The translations under genes and the position numbers were made by a program. A DNA stretch of 64,000 nucleotides, from assembly GCA_017516745.1 (NCBI GenBank), contig JAFXBF010000015.1:1-64000 (forward strand). Direction: 5' to 3'. The DNA comes from Clostridia bacterium (lineage in GTDB: Bacteria > Bacillota > Clostridia > Oscillospirales > Acutalibacteraceae). The notes under the pieces are model-generated. The model worked only from the letters and a program-made list of their open reading frames with translations. It searched no databases and was not told the origin of the DNA. Shown here piece after piece: positions 7,920-16,189 of this stretch (its first letter is position 1; each line of letters begins with the position of its first letter).

Positions 7920-8444
7920 ATGTCAATAATAGAATGGTGTAACATAAACAATGGATTTATCACAGGAATTCTATCATTACTAACATTAATTGTAAGTATA
8001 ATTGCAATTATCGTTTCAATTCGCACAGCAAAGCTTCCGTATAAGAAAAAGCTTAAATTATCATCGTCCCTTGATATTGCATTTTCAAAAAATCCTGCTA
8101 CAGGAGAGTCTCTTTCACAAATTATGGGTATCTCTGTAAATGTTTCAAATGTTGGGTCGCGGAATGTAAACATTTCATATTTAGGGATTTCAGTAAAAGA
8201 CAAATCTTTATATAACGGAAAAGAAAAGTTAACCAAAATAAAAGATGAGGTAACCGGTACTGGTATTATAGCACCTACGGAGGTAAAGACAGAGTTTTTC
8301 AAAAAGAATGATCTGATTTATGTATTATCTAAACTTGGGAAAAAGGCCAAAATATATTTATATGCACGTGACACCGAAGGAAAAGAATACTATCAAAAAG
8401 CAGGTTATGCCTATAAAATGGTGGATCAGCTTTCTCGCAACTAA
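7920..8444 (+). CDS. Small membrane-anchored protein in the restriction operon
   Basis: 174 residues with one strong N-terminal membrane segment at about 14-34 (ILSLLTLIVSIIAIIVSI), then a basic stretch (RTAKLPYKKKLK), then a beta-rich domain of about 120 residues. ATG 7920 is chosen because GGGAG lies seven bases before it; the upstream in-frame start at 7896 has no ribosome site. No family is recognised; the topology (single helix then beta-sandwich-like domain) occurs in small proteins linked to defence systems. It sits between the FRG gene and hsdR and ends 27 bp before hsdR. Confidence 0.6.
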   Translation: MSIIEWCNINNGFITGILSLLTLIVSIIAIIVSIRTAKLPYKKKLKLSSSLDIAFSKNPATGESLSQIMGISVNVSNVGSRNVNISYLGISVKDKSLYNGKEKLTKIKDEVTGTGIIAPTEVKTEFFKKNDLIYVLSKLGKKAKIYLYARDTEGKEYYQKAGYAYKMVDQLSRN

Positions 8445-8471
8445 AAGTATGTTTTAACAGGAGGCTGTACT

Positions 8472-11400
8472 ATGCACTTCACAGAAGAATTATTTGAACA
8501 AGCAGTCATAGAGTTGTTAGAAAAGATGGGTTACACACATATCTACGCACCAGATATGAACAGAGAAGATTTTTCAAGTCCTTTTCTGGAATCTACACTT
8601 CTTGATAGTCTTGTTCGCATCAATAAAAAACTTCCCATTGAAGCAATTAACGAGGCAATATATAAGCTCAAAAATTTCGAAAATGGAAGTCTTGTTCAGA
8701 AAAACAAGGCTTTTATGAACTATTTGCAAAATGGTGTTGAAGTAAAATATTTCTCCAAGGGTGAAGAATGTTCTTCTATAGTCTACCTAATTGATTATAC
8801 AAAAAGCGATAACAACACCTTCTATGCGGTTAATCAATATACATATATCGAAAATGGCAATAATCGCCGCCCTGACATCATCTTATTTATTAACGGTTTG
8901 CCTCTTGTTCTGATGGAATTAAAAAGCCCTTCAAAAGATGAAATTGGTGCAGAAAACGCATATAATCAAATTCGCAATTATATTCAAGATATACCTTCAA
9001 TATTTATCTACAACGCAATTTGTGTAATTAGCGATTTAACAACAAATAAAGCAGGTACAATCACTTCAGGTTTTGACCGTTTTATGGAATGGAAATCAAA
9101 AGACGGCCGAGAAACCTTGTCATTGGCTGATTTCGAAACGTTTTATGAGGGTATATTCCAAAGAGAACGACTTCTCGATATAATCAAAAACTTTATTCTT
9201 TTTTCAGGTGATGCTCAGAATCCTATCAAGATTCTTGCGGGGTATCATCAGTATTTCGCTGTCAAAAAAGCTGTTGAAAGAGCAAAAGTTGCTACTACCA
9301 CAGATGGTAAAGGCGGTGTTTTTTGGCATACTCAGGGAAGCGGTAAATCGCTCTCAATGGTATTTTATGCCCATCTTTTACAAGAAGCTCTGGACAGTCC
9401 GACTATTGTTGTTATGACCGATAGAATTGACCTTGATGACCAGTTATATTCTCAATTCTCAAAATGTGCAGAATTCCTTAGGCAGACTCCTGTTCAAGCT
9501 GAAAGCAAGGCTCATTTAAAAGAATTGCTTGAAGGAAGAAAAGCAAACGGTATTATATTCACAACAATGTTTAAATTTGAAGAGAGCGAAGAGCCTCTTT
9601 CTACCCGTCGAAACATTGTTGTTATGGCTGATGAAGCTCACCGTGGACAGTATGGCATGGACGAGCGTGTTGTAATGACTGAAAACGACCAAGGTGAAGC
9701 TGAGGCAAGAATTGTTATAGGTAACGCCCGTATTATCCGTGCTGCTCTTCCGAATGCAACCTTTATCGGATTTACTGGAACTCCGGTATCCTCAAAAGAT
9801 CGAAATACTCGTGAAGTTTTTGGCGATTACATTGATATTTACGATATGACACAGGCTGTAGAAGACGGCGCAACACGTCCTGTTTATTATGAAAGCCGTG
9901 TAATACATTTGAAACTCGACCAAAACACACTGGCTTTAATTGACTCTACATACGACATCCTTGAACAGCAAGCCGATGCCGTAACCATAGAAAAGAGTAA
10001 AAAAATGTTGGGTCAAATGGAAAGTGTGCTTGGTGCAGATTCTACCATTGACTCTCTTGTGAATGACATTGTTACACATTATGAAAAAGGTAGAGCCAAT
10101 CTTTTGACAGGTAAGGCGATGATTGTTGCATATTCAAGACCTATTGCAATGAAGATATATCGTCGTATTATGGAGATTAGACCTGATTGGAAAGAAAAAG
10201 TTGGAGTTGTTATGACAAGCGGTAACAACGACCCGGAAGATTGGAAAGAAATCATAGGAACAAAACATCACAAAGAAGAACTTGCACGAAAATTCAAGGA
10301 TAACAACGATCCTATGAAGATAGCAATTGTTGTCGATATGTGGCTTACAGGATTTGATGTTCCATCTATGGCAACAATGTATATCTATAAGCCAATGCAT
10401 GGTTACAATCTTATGCAGGCAATCGCACGAGTCAACCGAGTATTCAAAGATAAAGAAGGTGGCTTGGTAGTAGACTATGTAGGAATAGCTTCTGCTCTTA
10501 AAGCTGCAATGAACGAATACACGGCACGTGACCGTTCCAGATACGGTGATATGGATATTGCAAAAACAGCATATCCTAAATTTCAAGAAAAATTGCAAGT
10601 TTGCCGTGATTTGTTCCACGGCTTTGATTATAGCGGGTTCATCAATGGCTCGCCCCTTACTATGGCGAAACTGATTTCAGAAGGCGCAAACTTTGTACTT
10701 GATGTTAAATCTCCCGAAAGAAAAGACTTATACCTTAAAGAAGCTTTGCTACTGAAACAGTCGATGTCACTTTGTTCAAGTATGACAACAGACAAAGAAC
10801 GTCGTGAACAGGCATATTTTGAAGCTGTGCGTTCAACCGTTGTCAAGCTCACTTATGGTGGCACAAATGGTAGACCGCTATCACTTAAAGAAATCAATGC
10901 ACAAATCAACGAACTACTCAAAGCTAGTATTCAAAGTGAAGGTGTTATAAATCTTTTCGATAGTAAGACTGTAGGAGAGAATTTTTCACTGTTTGATCCT
11001 AATATTTTAGAAGAAATTTCTAAAATGAAAGAAAAAAATATAGTGGTTGAAATTTTGAGAAAGTTGATGGCTGAGCAAGTATCAATATACAAAAGAACCA
11101 ATGTTGTTAAGTCTGAAAAATTCTCCGAGAAAATCGCAAAACTGATGAACGCATACTATAATGGGCTCATTACCAATGAAGAAGTAATAAAAGAGCTTTT
11201 GGAAGCAGCTCAAGAAATCGCTAATCTTCACAAAGAAGGAGAGCAACTCGGATTAACAACTGAAGAATTAGCATTCTATGATGCACTCACCAAACCGCAA
11301 GCTATTAAAGACTTCTACGAAAACGATGTTCTTATTGAAATGACACGTGAATTGACCGAGTTGCTTCGTAAGAACCGTACAATCGACTGGCAAAAAAAAG

Positions 11401-11537
11401 AAACAGCACGTGCAGGAATGCGCAAGATGGTTAAGCGACTGCTTAAAAAATATAAATATCCGCCTGAAGGCGTAGAAGATGCTGTTCAGACCGTTATGTC
11501 TCAGTGTGAACTTTGGACAGATAATATGGAGGTATAA
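8472..11537 (+). CDS. hsdR: Type I restriction endonuclease subunit R
   Basis: 1021 residues, the size expected for HsdR. The N-terminal nuclease is of PD-(D/E)xK type (RRPDIILFINGLPLVLMELK, Asp about 135, ExK about 148-150). The motor has Walker A TQGSGKS at about 287-293, Walker B DEAH at about 387-390, and the TGTP motif of superfamily 2 at about 436. A C-terminal helical region (about 850-1020) binds the methylase. It cleaves unmodified DNA after translocation. RBS AGGAGG precedes the ATG at 8472. The reading frame and all motifs are intact, so the system should be active, provided the accessory genes do not change its mode. Confidence 0.95.
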   Translation: MHFTEELFEQAVIELLEKMGYTHIYAPDMNREDFSSPFLESTLLDSLVRINKKLPIEAINEAIYKLKNFENGSLVQKNKAFMNYLQNGVEVKYFSKGEECSSIVYLIDYTKSDNNTFYAVNQYTYIENGNNRRPDIILFINGLPLVLMELKSPSKDEIGAENAYNQIRNYIQDIPSIFIYNAICVISDLTTNKAGTITSGFDRFMEWKSKDGRETLSLADFETFYEGIFQRERLLDIIKNFILFSGDAQNPIKILAGYHQYFAVKKAVERAKVATTTDGKGGVFWHTQGSGKSLSMVFYAHLLQEALDSPTIVVMTDRIDLDDQLYSQFSKCAEFLRQTPVQAESKAHLKELLEGRKANGIIFTTMFKFEESEEPLSTRRNIVVMADEAHRGQYGMDERVVMTENDQGEAEARIVIGNARIIRAALPNATFIGFTGTPVSSKDRNTREVFGDYIDIYDMTQAVEDGATRPVYYESRVIHLKLDQNTLALIDSTYDILEQQADAVTIEKSKKMLGQMESVLGADSTIDSLVNDIVTHYEKGRANLLTGKAMIVAYSRPIAMKIYRRIMEIRPDWKEKVGVVMTSGNNDPEDWKEIIGTKHHKEELARKFKDNNDPMKIAIVVDMWLTGFDVPSMATMYIYKPMHGYNLMQAIARVNRVFKDKEGGLVVDYVGIASALKAAMNEYTARDRSRYGDMDIAKTAYPKFQEKLQVCRDLFHGFDYSGFINGSPLTMAKLISEGANFVLDVKSPERKDLYLKEALLLKQSMSLCSSMTTDKERREQAYFEAVRSTVVKLTYGGTNGRPLSLKEINAQINELLKASIQSEGVINLFDSKTVGENFSLFDPNILEEISKMKEKNIVVEILRKLMAEQVSIYKRTNVVKSEKFSEKIAKLMNAYYNGLITNEEVIKELLEAAQEIANLHKEGEQLGLTTEELAFYDALTKPQAIKDFYENDVLIEMTRELTELLRKNRTIDWQKKETARAGMRKMVKRLLKKYKYPPEGVEDAVQTVMSQCELWTDNMEV

Positions 11538-11540
11538 TTT

Positions 11541-12524
11541 ATGGACGACAGAATTATTTGGGGCATTCATACAATGGATGATCATATGTTCCTATCTAAA
11601 AATGTAATTGCTATTGGTTGGAAAGCGATGGGCGATTTATCCGAACTTTCCCCCAACAGAGACGCGTTTAAAAATAAATATCAATCAGTATATCCTGATT
11701 CAAAACTCCAAGCAGTAGCAAACAGTGCAGGTATGCTGTATAGGTTTGTTTATGAAATGAAAATTGGCGATTATGTTGTTTTCCCCTCAAAATTCAATCG
11801 TGAAATTAATATAGGTATTGTAGAAAGCGATTACATATATTCTCCTGCAGAAACAGAATATGTTCAAACTCGCAGAGTTAAATGGTTAAAGCATTTTCCA
11901 AGAACAGCCTTCTCTCAAGGTGCACTATATGAAGTAGGTTCTGCAATGTCATTCTTCTCGATCAAAAATTATGCAGAAGAATATCTTAATGCATTGGAGA
12001 ATCCTGCAAAAAAAGCACTAATAGCCTCTGATGATGAAGAAACTGTAGCAAAGACAGCAGAAGATATTATTGAAGCCACCAAAGATTTCATCTTAAAGGA
12101 ATTAAGTAAAAATCTTAAGGGATACGATTTAGAAGCTTTCATTTCAGATTTACTTCGTGCAATGGGATACCATACTACTTTATCACCTCATGGCGGAGAT
12201 AGAGGCATTGACATAACTGCATATAAAGATGAATTGCCCCCTCGTATTTTAGTTCAGGTTAAAAGCGGTGATAGCGACATTAAAGAATCAACTATACAGT
12301 CGCTCAAAGGTGCAATGAGAGAAGGCGACTATGGATTGTTTGTTACACTTGCTAACTACACCAAAAATGCACAGAAATATTTAAAAAACACACCTATCAT
12401 TCGTGGAATCAACGGCTCTGAACTTGTAGATTTAATATTAAAATATTACGATTTACTTAGCGAGGAATATAAAAGTATAATTTCATTACAGAAAGTATAT
12501 ATTCCGGTTGTTAAAGGTATGTGA
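11541..12524 (+). CDS. Mrr-like restriction endonuclease
   Basis: 327 residues, three bases after hsdR. The C-terminal half carries an Mrr_cat-type PD-(D/E)xK fold: GYHTTLSPHGGDRGIDI (Asp near 225) and PPRILVQVKSG (QxK near 237-239). The N-terminal 150 residues (IWGIHTMDDHMFLSKNVIAIGW, GDYVVFPSKFNREINIG) resemble the modified-base or small-ligand reading module that accompanies some Mrr nucleases, possibly EVE/PUA-like. Such type IV enzymes cut foreign modified DNA. In the same operon as a type I system it would extend the restriction range to methylated invaders. Assignment of the N-terminal domain is tentative. Confidence 0.82.
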   Translation: MDDRIIWGIHTMDDHMFLSKNVIAIGWKAMGDLSELSPNRDAFKNKYQSVYPDSKLQAVANSAGMLYRFVYEMKIGDYVVFPSKFNREINIGIVESDYIYSPAETEYVQTRRVKWLKHFPRTAFSQGALYEVGSAMSFFSIKNYAEEYLNALENPAKKALIASDDEETVAKTAEDIIEATKDFILKELSKNLKGYDLEAFISDLLRAMGYHTTLSPHGGDRGIDITAYKDELPPRILVQVKSGDSDIKESTIQSLKGAMREGDYGLFVTLANYTKNAQKYLKNTPIIRGINGSELVDLILKYYDLLSEEYKSIISLQKVYIPVVKGM

Positions 12525-12528
12525 TTAA

Positions 12529-12942
12529 ATGATAAAAGAGCTCATTCACGACCCGATTTTGCTTGCGATGAAATCGGAAGTAGCAACAAAAGAAGATTTG
12601 CAGGTAGCACAGGATTTGCTGGACACCCTCATCGCTCACAAAGACGGCTGTGTCGGTATGGCGGCGAATATGATTGGTGTGCAAAAACGCATAATCGCTT
12701 TTGATAACAACGGCACATATATGGTTATGTTTAACCCTGAAATCATAAAAAAATCGGGTCCCTACGATGCAGAAGAAGGCTGTCTTTCTCTGCTGGGCGG
12801 ACTCCGAAAGTGCAAACGTTATCAGACTATAAAAGTGCAATGGCAGACGGCTGAATTCCAGACTCGCATAAAGACATTTACAGGTTTTTCTGCACAGATT
12901 ATTCAGCACGAAGTTGACCATTGTGATGGAGTGTTGATATGA
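12529..12942 (+). CDS. Peptide deformylase-like protein with altered motif 1
   Basis: 137 residues. Motif 2 EEGCLSL (metal-binding Cys) and motif 3 IIQHEVDHCDGVL (the HExxH metal ligands and catalytic Glu) are intact. Motif 1, normally GxGxAAxQ, reads VGMAANMIG, so the conserved Gln is Met. The chain is also short at the C-terminus. Short proteins of this type are widespread in Clostridia and annotated as deformylase; with the oxyanion Gln missing, ordinary N-formyl-Met removal is uncertain. It begins 4 bp after the Mrr-like gene and overlaps the next gene by four bases (ATGA), so it is co-translated with the dehydrogenase rather than with fmt. Confidence 0.75.
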   Translation: MIKELIHDPILLAMKSEVATKEDLQVAQDLLDTLIAHKDGCVGMAANMIGVQKRIIAFDNNGTYMVMFNPEIIKKSGPYDAEEGCLSLLGGLRKCKRYQTIKVQWQTAEFQTRIKTFTGFSAQIIQHEVDHCDGVLI

Positions 12943-13976
12943 TAGCTTATACATACAAAGAACACGGAAAGTTTGAACTTACGGACAAGCCGAAGCCTGA
13001 GACAATTGACAGCCGTGATGCGGTTGTGAGGGTAACTCTTTCGAGTATTTGCTCAAGTGATTTGCACATCAAACACAGCTCTGTACCCCGTGCGGTGCCG
13101 GGTATTACAGTCGGTCACGAGATGGTCGGTATTGTTGAAAGTGTCGGCTCTGACGTTATGAATGTGAAGGTCGGCGACAGGGTTACGGTTAATGTTGAAA
13201 CTTTCTGCGGAGAGTGTTTTTTCTGCAAGAAGGGTTTTGTAAACAACTGTACCGACAAAAACGGCGGTTGGGCTCTCGGATGCCGAATTGACGGCGGACA
13301 GACCGAGTTTGTCCGTGTGCCTTATGCCGATATGGGACTCAACAAAATCCCCGATACCGTTACCGATGAGCAGGCTTTGTTTGTCGGCGACGTGCTTGCA
13401 ACGGGATTCTGGGCAACTCGCATTTCGGAGATTACTCCCGATGATACCGTGCTGATTATCGGCGCAGGCCCGACGGGCATCTGCACTCTGCTTTGTGTTA
13501 TGCTCAAAAATCCGAAGAGAATTATCGTCTGCGAAAAGGACAAAAACCGCATTGATTTTGTTAAGTCGCATTATCCCGATGTGCTTGTCTGCGAACCTGA
13601 AAACTGCAAGGGTTTTGTGCTTGATAATTCAGAGCACGGCGGTGCGGACGTTGTGCTTGAAGTTGCAAGTGCAGAAGACACCTTCCGCCTCGCTTGGGAA
13701 TGTGCAAGACCGAATGCTATTGTCACGGTTGTTGCGCTTTACGATAAACCGCAGAGCCTTCCTCTGCCCGATATGTACGGCAAGAATCTGATTTTCAAAA
13801 CGGGCGGTGTTGACGGCTGCGACTGTGACGAAATCCTCTCACTCATTGAGCAAGGCAAGATTGACACAACCCCGCTGATTACTCACCGCTTTGCCCTCAA
13901 AGACATCGAAAAAGCATACGAAATCTTTGAGAATAAACTCGATGGTGTTATTAAAATAGCGGTGACGACAGAATAA
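12939..13976 (+). CDS. Zinc-dependent alcohol dehydrogenase family protein
   Basis: 345 residues, medium-chain dehydrogenase. The catalytic domain has CSSDLHIKHS (first zinc ligand Cys), GHEMVGIVESVG (second ligand His-Glu), and a structural-zinc loop ETFCGECFFCKKGFVNNC with four Cys. The cofactor domain carries the Rossmann signature VLIIGAGPTGIC and an acidic residue after strand 2 (VCEKDK), favouring NAD. It oxidises or reduces a secondary alcohol or polyol; the substrate is not readable from sequence. Start ATG overlaps the deformylase stop by four bases. Base composition is richer in GC than the restriction genes just upstream. Confidence 0.85.
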   Translation: MIAYTYKEHGKFELTDKPKPETIDSRDAVVRVTLSSICSSDLHIKHSSVPRAVPGITVGHEMVGIVESVGSDVMNVKVGDRVTVNVETFCGECFFCKKGFVNNCTDKNGGWALGCRIDGGQTEFVRVPYADMGLNKIPDTVTDEQALFVGDVLATGFWATRISEITPDDTVLIIGAGPTGICTLLCVMLKNPKRIIVCEKDKNRIDFVKSHYPDVLVCEPENCKGFVLDNSEHGGADVVLEVASAEDTFRLAWECARPNAIVTVVALYDKPQSLPLPDMYGKNLIFKTGGVDGCDCDEILSLIEQGKIDTTPLITHRFALKDIEKAYEIFENKLDGVIKIAVTTE

Positions 13977-13984
13977 ACAATAAT

Positions 13985-14017
13985 CGCCTCAGTAGTTTTT
14001 ACTGGGGCGAATTTGTT
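13985..14017 (+). terminator. Terminator after alcohol dehydrogenase
   Basis: CGCCTCAGTA (13985-13994) pairs with TACTGGGGCG (14000-14009), followed by AATTTGTTT. The hairpin overlaps the end of the convergent SLOG gene. Confidence 0.7.
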
Positions 14018-14433
14018 TCTATAATTATTTTATTCATCTTCCCTGCCGTTTGTTTAAACTCCCATGCACCGCCGAACGGTCGAGTGACATAGGTTACGAC
14101 GATGTCAGATTTATTGAGCATCCATTTATTGCGGTAGTTGATAGCGAAGCGGCGTGGAACGTTTTCTATTCCTTCGGGGAGGATTGAGTGCTCGTCGTAT
14201 TCGGCATTCTTGCCCGGCATATAGGCAAGGACAACGTGATATTTTATCGGGTAAGTCTTTGACAAAACCTCAAGCTGACGGCGCACCATAGCATCGAAAT
14301 TGCCGTGGTTGCCGACGTGAAACACAGTTGCATTTTTATTTTCAATCAAGTCTATCAGAGTCAGTCGCAAGGCTGGCTCTGTTTCTTTTGGGGTATCTCT
14401 GTGACCGAAGAAGGTTACTGTTTGCTCTTTCAT
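13999..14433 (-). CDS. SLOG-domain (DUF1273/YpsA-like) protein
   Basis: 144 residues. The opening strand and loop TVTFFGHRDTP, the central FHVGNHGNFDAMVRRQLE and the C-terminal NKSDIVVTYVTRPFGGAWEFKQTA are typical of the SLOG/Rossmann-like superfamily (GHRD subgroup), which binds nucleotides or nucleotide-derived ligands. A precise function is not known to me. The ATG follows AGGGTGAGATT. Upstream lies a terminator hairpin (14455-14482), a 16-pair stem and a consensus promoter, so expression probably depends on read-through of a structured leader. This link between a nucleotide-binding SLOG protein and an RNA leader is the notable point. Confidence 0.75.
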   Translation of the reverse strand: MKEQTVTFFGHRDTPKETEPALRLTLIDLIENKNATVFHVGNHGNFDAMVRRQLEVLSKTYPIKYHVVLAYMPGKNAEYDEHSILPEGIENVPRRFAINYRNKWMLNKSDIVVTYVTRPFGGAWEFKQTAGKMNKIIIETNSPQ

Positions 14434-14446
14434 AATCTCACCCTAA

Positions 14447-14642
14447 TAAAAAATGCCCGACGGACTTTAATGTTCGTCGGGCTATCTTAATGACCTCGCT
14501 ATCTGCAGCATCTCCACTTAAGGAGCATCCGAGCGGGGCGTTAATTCAAACGCGCAGCCCATATAAACATATTGTATGTGTATAGCGGTCATCTAAGATT
14601 TATGTAATCTGTTTTTGCCAATACTAAACAAAGTAGAGGTTC
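14447..14642 (-). ncRNA. Structured leader RNA ending in an intrinsic terminator, before the SLOG gene
   Basis: Transcription from the promoter at 14649-14677 would give an RNA of about 195 bases. Arms 14583-14599 and 14484-14501 form a 16-pair stem (ATCTTA, ATGACC and GCTA with their complements) with one single-base and one two-base bulge. Enclosed are small hairpins at 14538-14553 (GCGTT/AACGC) and 14512-14525 (CTCC/GGAG). The RNA ends with GCCCGACG (14455-14462) paired to CGTCGGGC (14475-14482), then UUUUUU on the minus strand. The terminator lies only 14-22 bases before the SLOG start codon, as in transcriptional riboswitches. A free-standing small RNA with read-through is the alternative. 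I could not match it to a known family. Confidence 0.65.
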
Positions 14643-14648
14643 ATGTTA

Positions 14649-14677
14649 ATTATATCTAATTTAAATAGATATGTCAA
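14649..14677 (-). promoter_or_regulatory. Perfect consensus promoter of the SLOG leader RNA
   Basis: On the minus strand TTGACA (14677-14672) is followed after 17 bases by TATAAT (14654-14649), a full sigma-A consensus. It points into the structured leader. The region up to 14752 also serves the divergent XRE gene, which has TATAAT at 14723-14728 but no clear -35. Confidence 0.85.
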
Positions 14678-14752
14678 TGCACATTGATAAATAGATTAGA
14701 TATTTATGCGATGTGTGTTTAGTATAATTATATGCAAAGGTGGGTGAGTTCT

Positions 14753-15058
14753 ATGGAGAAAGAACAATTCAGCAAAAGATTGGTTGAATTAAGAATGAAT
14801 AAAGGCGTGTCCGCTCGTGATATGAGTTTATCAATCGGACAGAGTGCAGGCTACATCAACAACATTGAAAACGGTGTGAACTTTCCTTCAATGACCGTGT
14901 TCTTTTACATCTGTGAGTATCTCGGTGTAACTCCGATGGAATTCTTTGACACCGAAACAAACAACCCGACAAAAGCAAAAGAGTTGCTTGATGCAACCAA
15001 GAGCCTAAGCAACGAGCAGTTGGAACATCTGATTGCGATTGCAAAGGGATTGAAATAA
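14753..15058 (+). CDS. XRE-family transcriptional regulator
   Basis: 101 residues. The helix-turn-helix covers about 8-62 (FSKRLVELRMNKGVSARDMS, then SAGYINNIENGVNFPSM). The tail has a short helical extension (TKAKELLDATKSLSNEQLEHLIAIAKGLK) that resembles the dimerisation tail of small Clostridial Cro/CI-type regulators. ATG 14753 follows GGTGG at nine bases; an upstream ATG at 14732 lacks a site. It is divergent from the SLOG leader and could regulate that promoter, since both promoters lie within 75 bases. A terminator follows directly. Target and signal are unknown. Confidence 0.8.
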   Translation: MEKEQFSKRLVELRMNKGVSARDMSLSIGQSAGYINNIENGVNFPSMTVFFYICEYLGVTPMEFFDTETNNPTKAKELLDATKSLSNEQLEHLIAIAKGLK

Positions 15059-15071
15059 CAGACAAAGGTAA

Positions 15072-15106
15072 AGCCGTCCGAGAGTAAAACTCGGGCGGCT
15101 GTTTTC
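15072..15106 (+). terminator. Rho-independent terminator
   Basis: AGCCGTCCGAG (15072-15082) pairs with CTCGGGCGGCT (15090-15100) and is followed by GTTTTC. It ends the XRE gene. Confidence 0.85.
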
Positions 15107-15135
15107 ATGGTTTCGTCGATTGGCAATACGAATTG

Positions 15136-15169
15136 ATACAAACTGATACTAATTTGTATCAGTTTGTAT
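15136..15169. repeat. Perfect 14-bp inverted repeat built from GATAC units
   Basis: ATACAAACTGATAC (15136-15149) is inverted perfectly at 15156-15169 around six bases. The stretch 15107-15286 has no gene; besides this palindrome and a short AT-rich run I see nothing in it. No T-run follows, so an operator or replication/transfer palindrome is more likely than a terminator. Confidence 0.6.
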
Positions 15170-15286
15170 AAGTTACATATTAAGATAATTTTTAACACCT
15201 CGAAAAATGCATACTTGTTCTGTCGTACTTAAGTCGCAGAATAAAAAGTAGTAACCGCCCGAGCAATCAGGTGGCTACTATCTTAC

Positions 15287-16189
15287 TTAGAACAATTTAC
15301 TGTTTACAACATTCTGTAATGCTTTTACAGCGGTTGAATACTCTACTTTGTCAAGCAAGATTTTTTCGGTTATATCCTGATAATCCTTTTTGTAAACTTC
15401 CTTATCAGTTATCTCTTGAAGAAGAGCATTCATATCAATTTCATCTTTTGCTGAATGACAGTTTTGGTGACCTTTTCGTTCTTCAAAAACATCTTTTGCA
15501 AGCTTTCTTAATTCTTCGTTTATCTCGACAATCTCTAAAAGTTTGTAAATATCGTAAATGTGTCGGGAATGTTCTTGTACTGCATCAGAAAGATAATAAT
15601 CTCCTAAGGCATACAGCTTATCTATCAAGGTTCTCTCTGCAGATTGAACATTGATGCTGAAAGGCTCAAGACCGTATTCAGCAATGAGATCATCATAACC
15701 GTTTTCTTTCAAATAATCATAAATGATGCTTGTTGCTTGCATTTCTTCACACGGATAAGCCTTAATATAAACTGCTGTTTCAACTAAAAGATATTCTTTC
15801 AGGTAGTTGGCAATAAAAACAGAAGGGAAATCAATTACATATTTATTATAATCTCTTCGGCTTCGTACATTGTCAGGATTGGCTAGAGTAAATCCGAATT
15901 CATTAATAACAGAAACAATGTTTGCCTTCAGATTCTTTCTTTGTCCTTCTGTTGGTTTGCTTTCCGTTTCAATGTTTAAATCAATATCTTCTGAAAAACG
16001 GTTTATAATTTTATAGCATTTTGAAAGAGACGTACCGCCTTTAAAAATTATATTAGGCTGCAGATCCTTTATTCTTTTAAGAAACAGAGTAACATAGTAG
16101 TCTTTTTCTATAATTTCAGGCGCAATTCCCTTGTCGTTTGCTACCCTTAACACTACCTGTTCAAAAATTTCTTTGTTATGGTGTAACAC
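15287..16189 (-). CDS. AbiEii/AbiGii-type nucleotidyltransferase toxin
   Basis: 300 residues. The nucleotidyltransferase core shows FKGGTSLSKCY (GG at about 51-52) and SEDIDLN at about 66-72, the GS/x-D-x-D metal-binding pattern of AbiEii/MenT-type toxins. Members block growth by modifying tRNA or similar targets. Start chosen is GTG 16189, with GAGG nine bases upstream; the more upstream in-frame TTG at 16210 has no ribosome site. The GTG lies 14 bases inside the end of the antitoxin gene, giving translational coupling. Together the pair should provide abortive phage defence or element maintenance. Confidence 0.85.
   Translation of the reverse strand: MLHHNKEIFEQVVLRVANDKGIAPEIIEKDYYVTLFLKRIKDLQPNIIFKGGTSLSKCYKIINRFSEDIDLNIETESKPTEGQRKNLKANIVSVINEFGFTLANPDNVRSRRDYNKYVIDFPSVFIANYLKEYLLVETAVYIKAYPCEEMQATSIIYDYLKENGYDDLIAEYGLEPFSINVQSAERTLIDKLYALGDYYLSDAVQEHSRHIYDIYKLLEIVEINEELRKLAKDVFEERKGHQNCHSAKDEIDMNALLQEITDKEVYKKDYQDITEKILLDKVEYSTAVKALQNVVNSKLF

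Noticed and set aside
14447-14642. tRNA, tmRNA or SRP RNA
   Set aside because: There is no cloverleaf or TPsiC loop, no tag-reading frame, and no SRP-type GGAAG tetraloop domain. 6S RNA remains possible by size but could not be confirmed.
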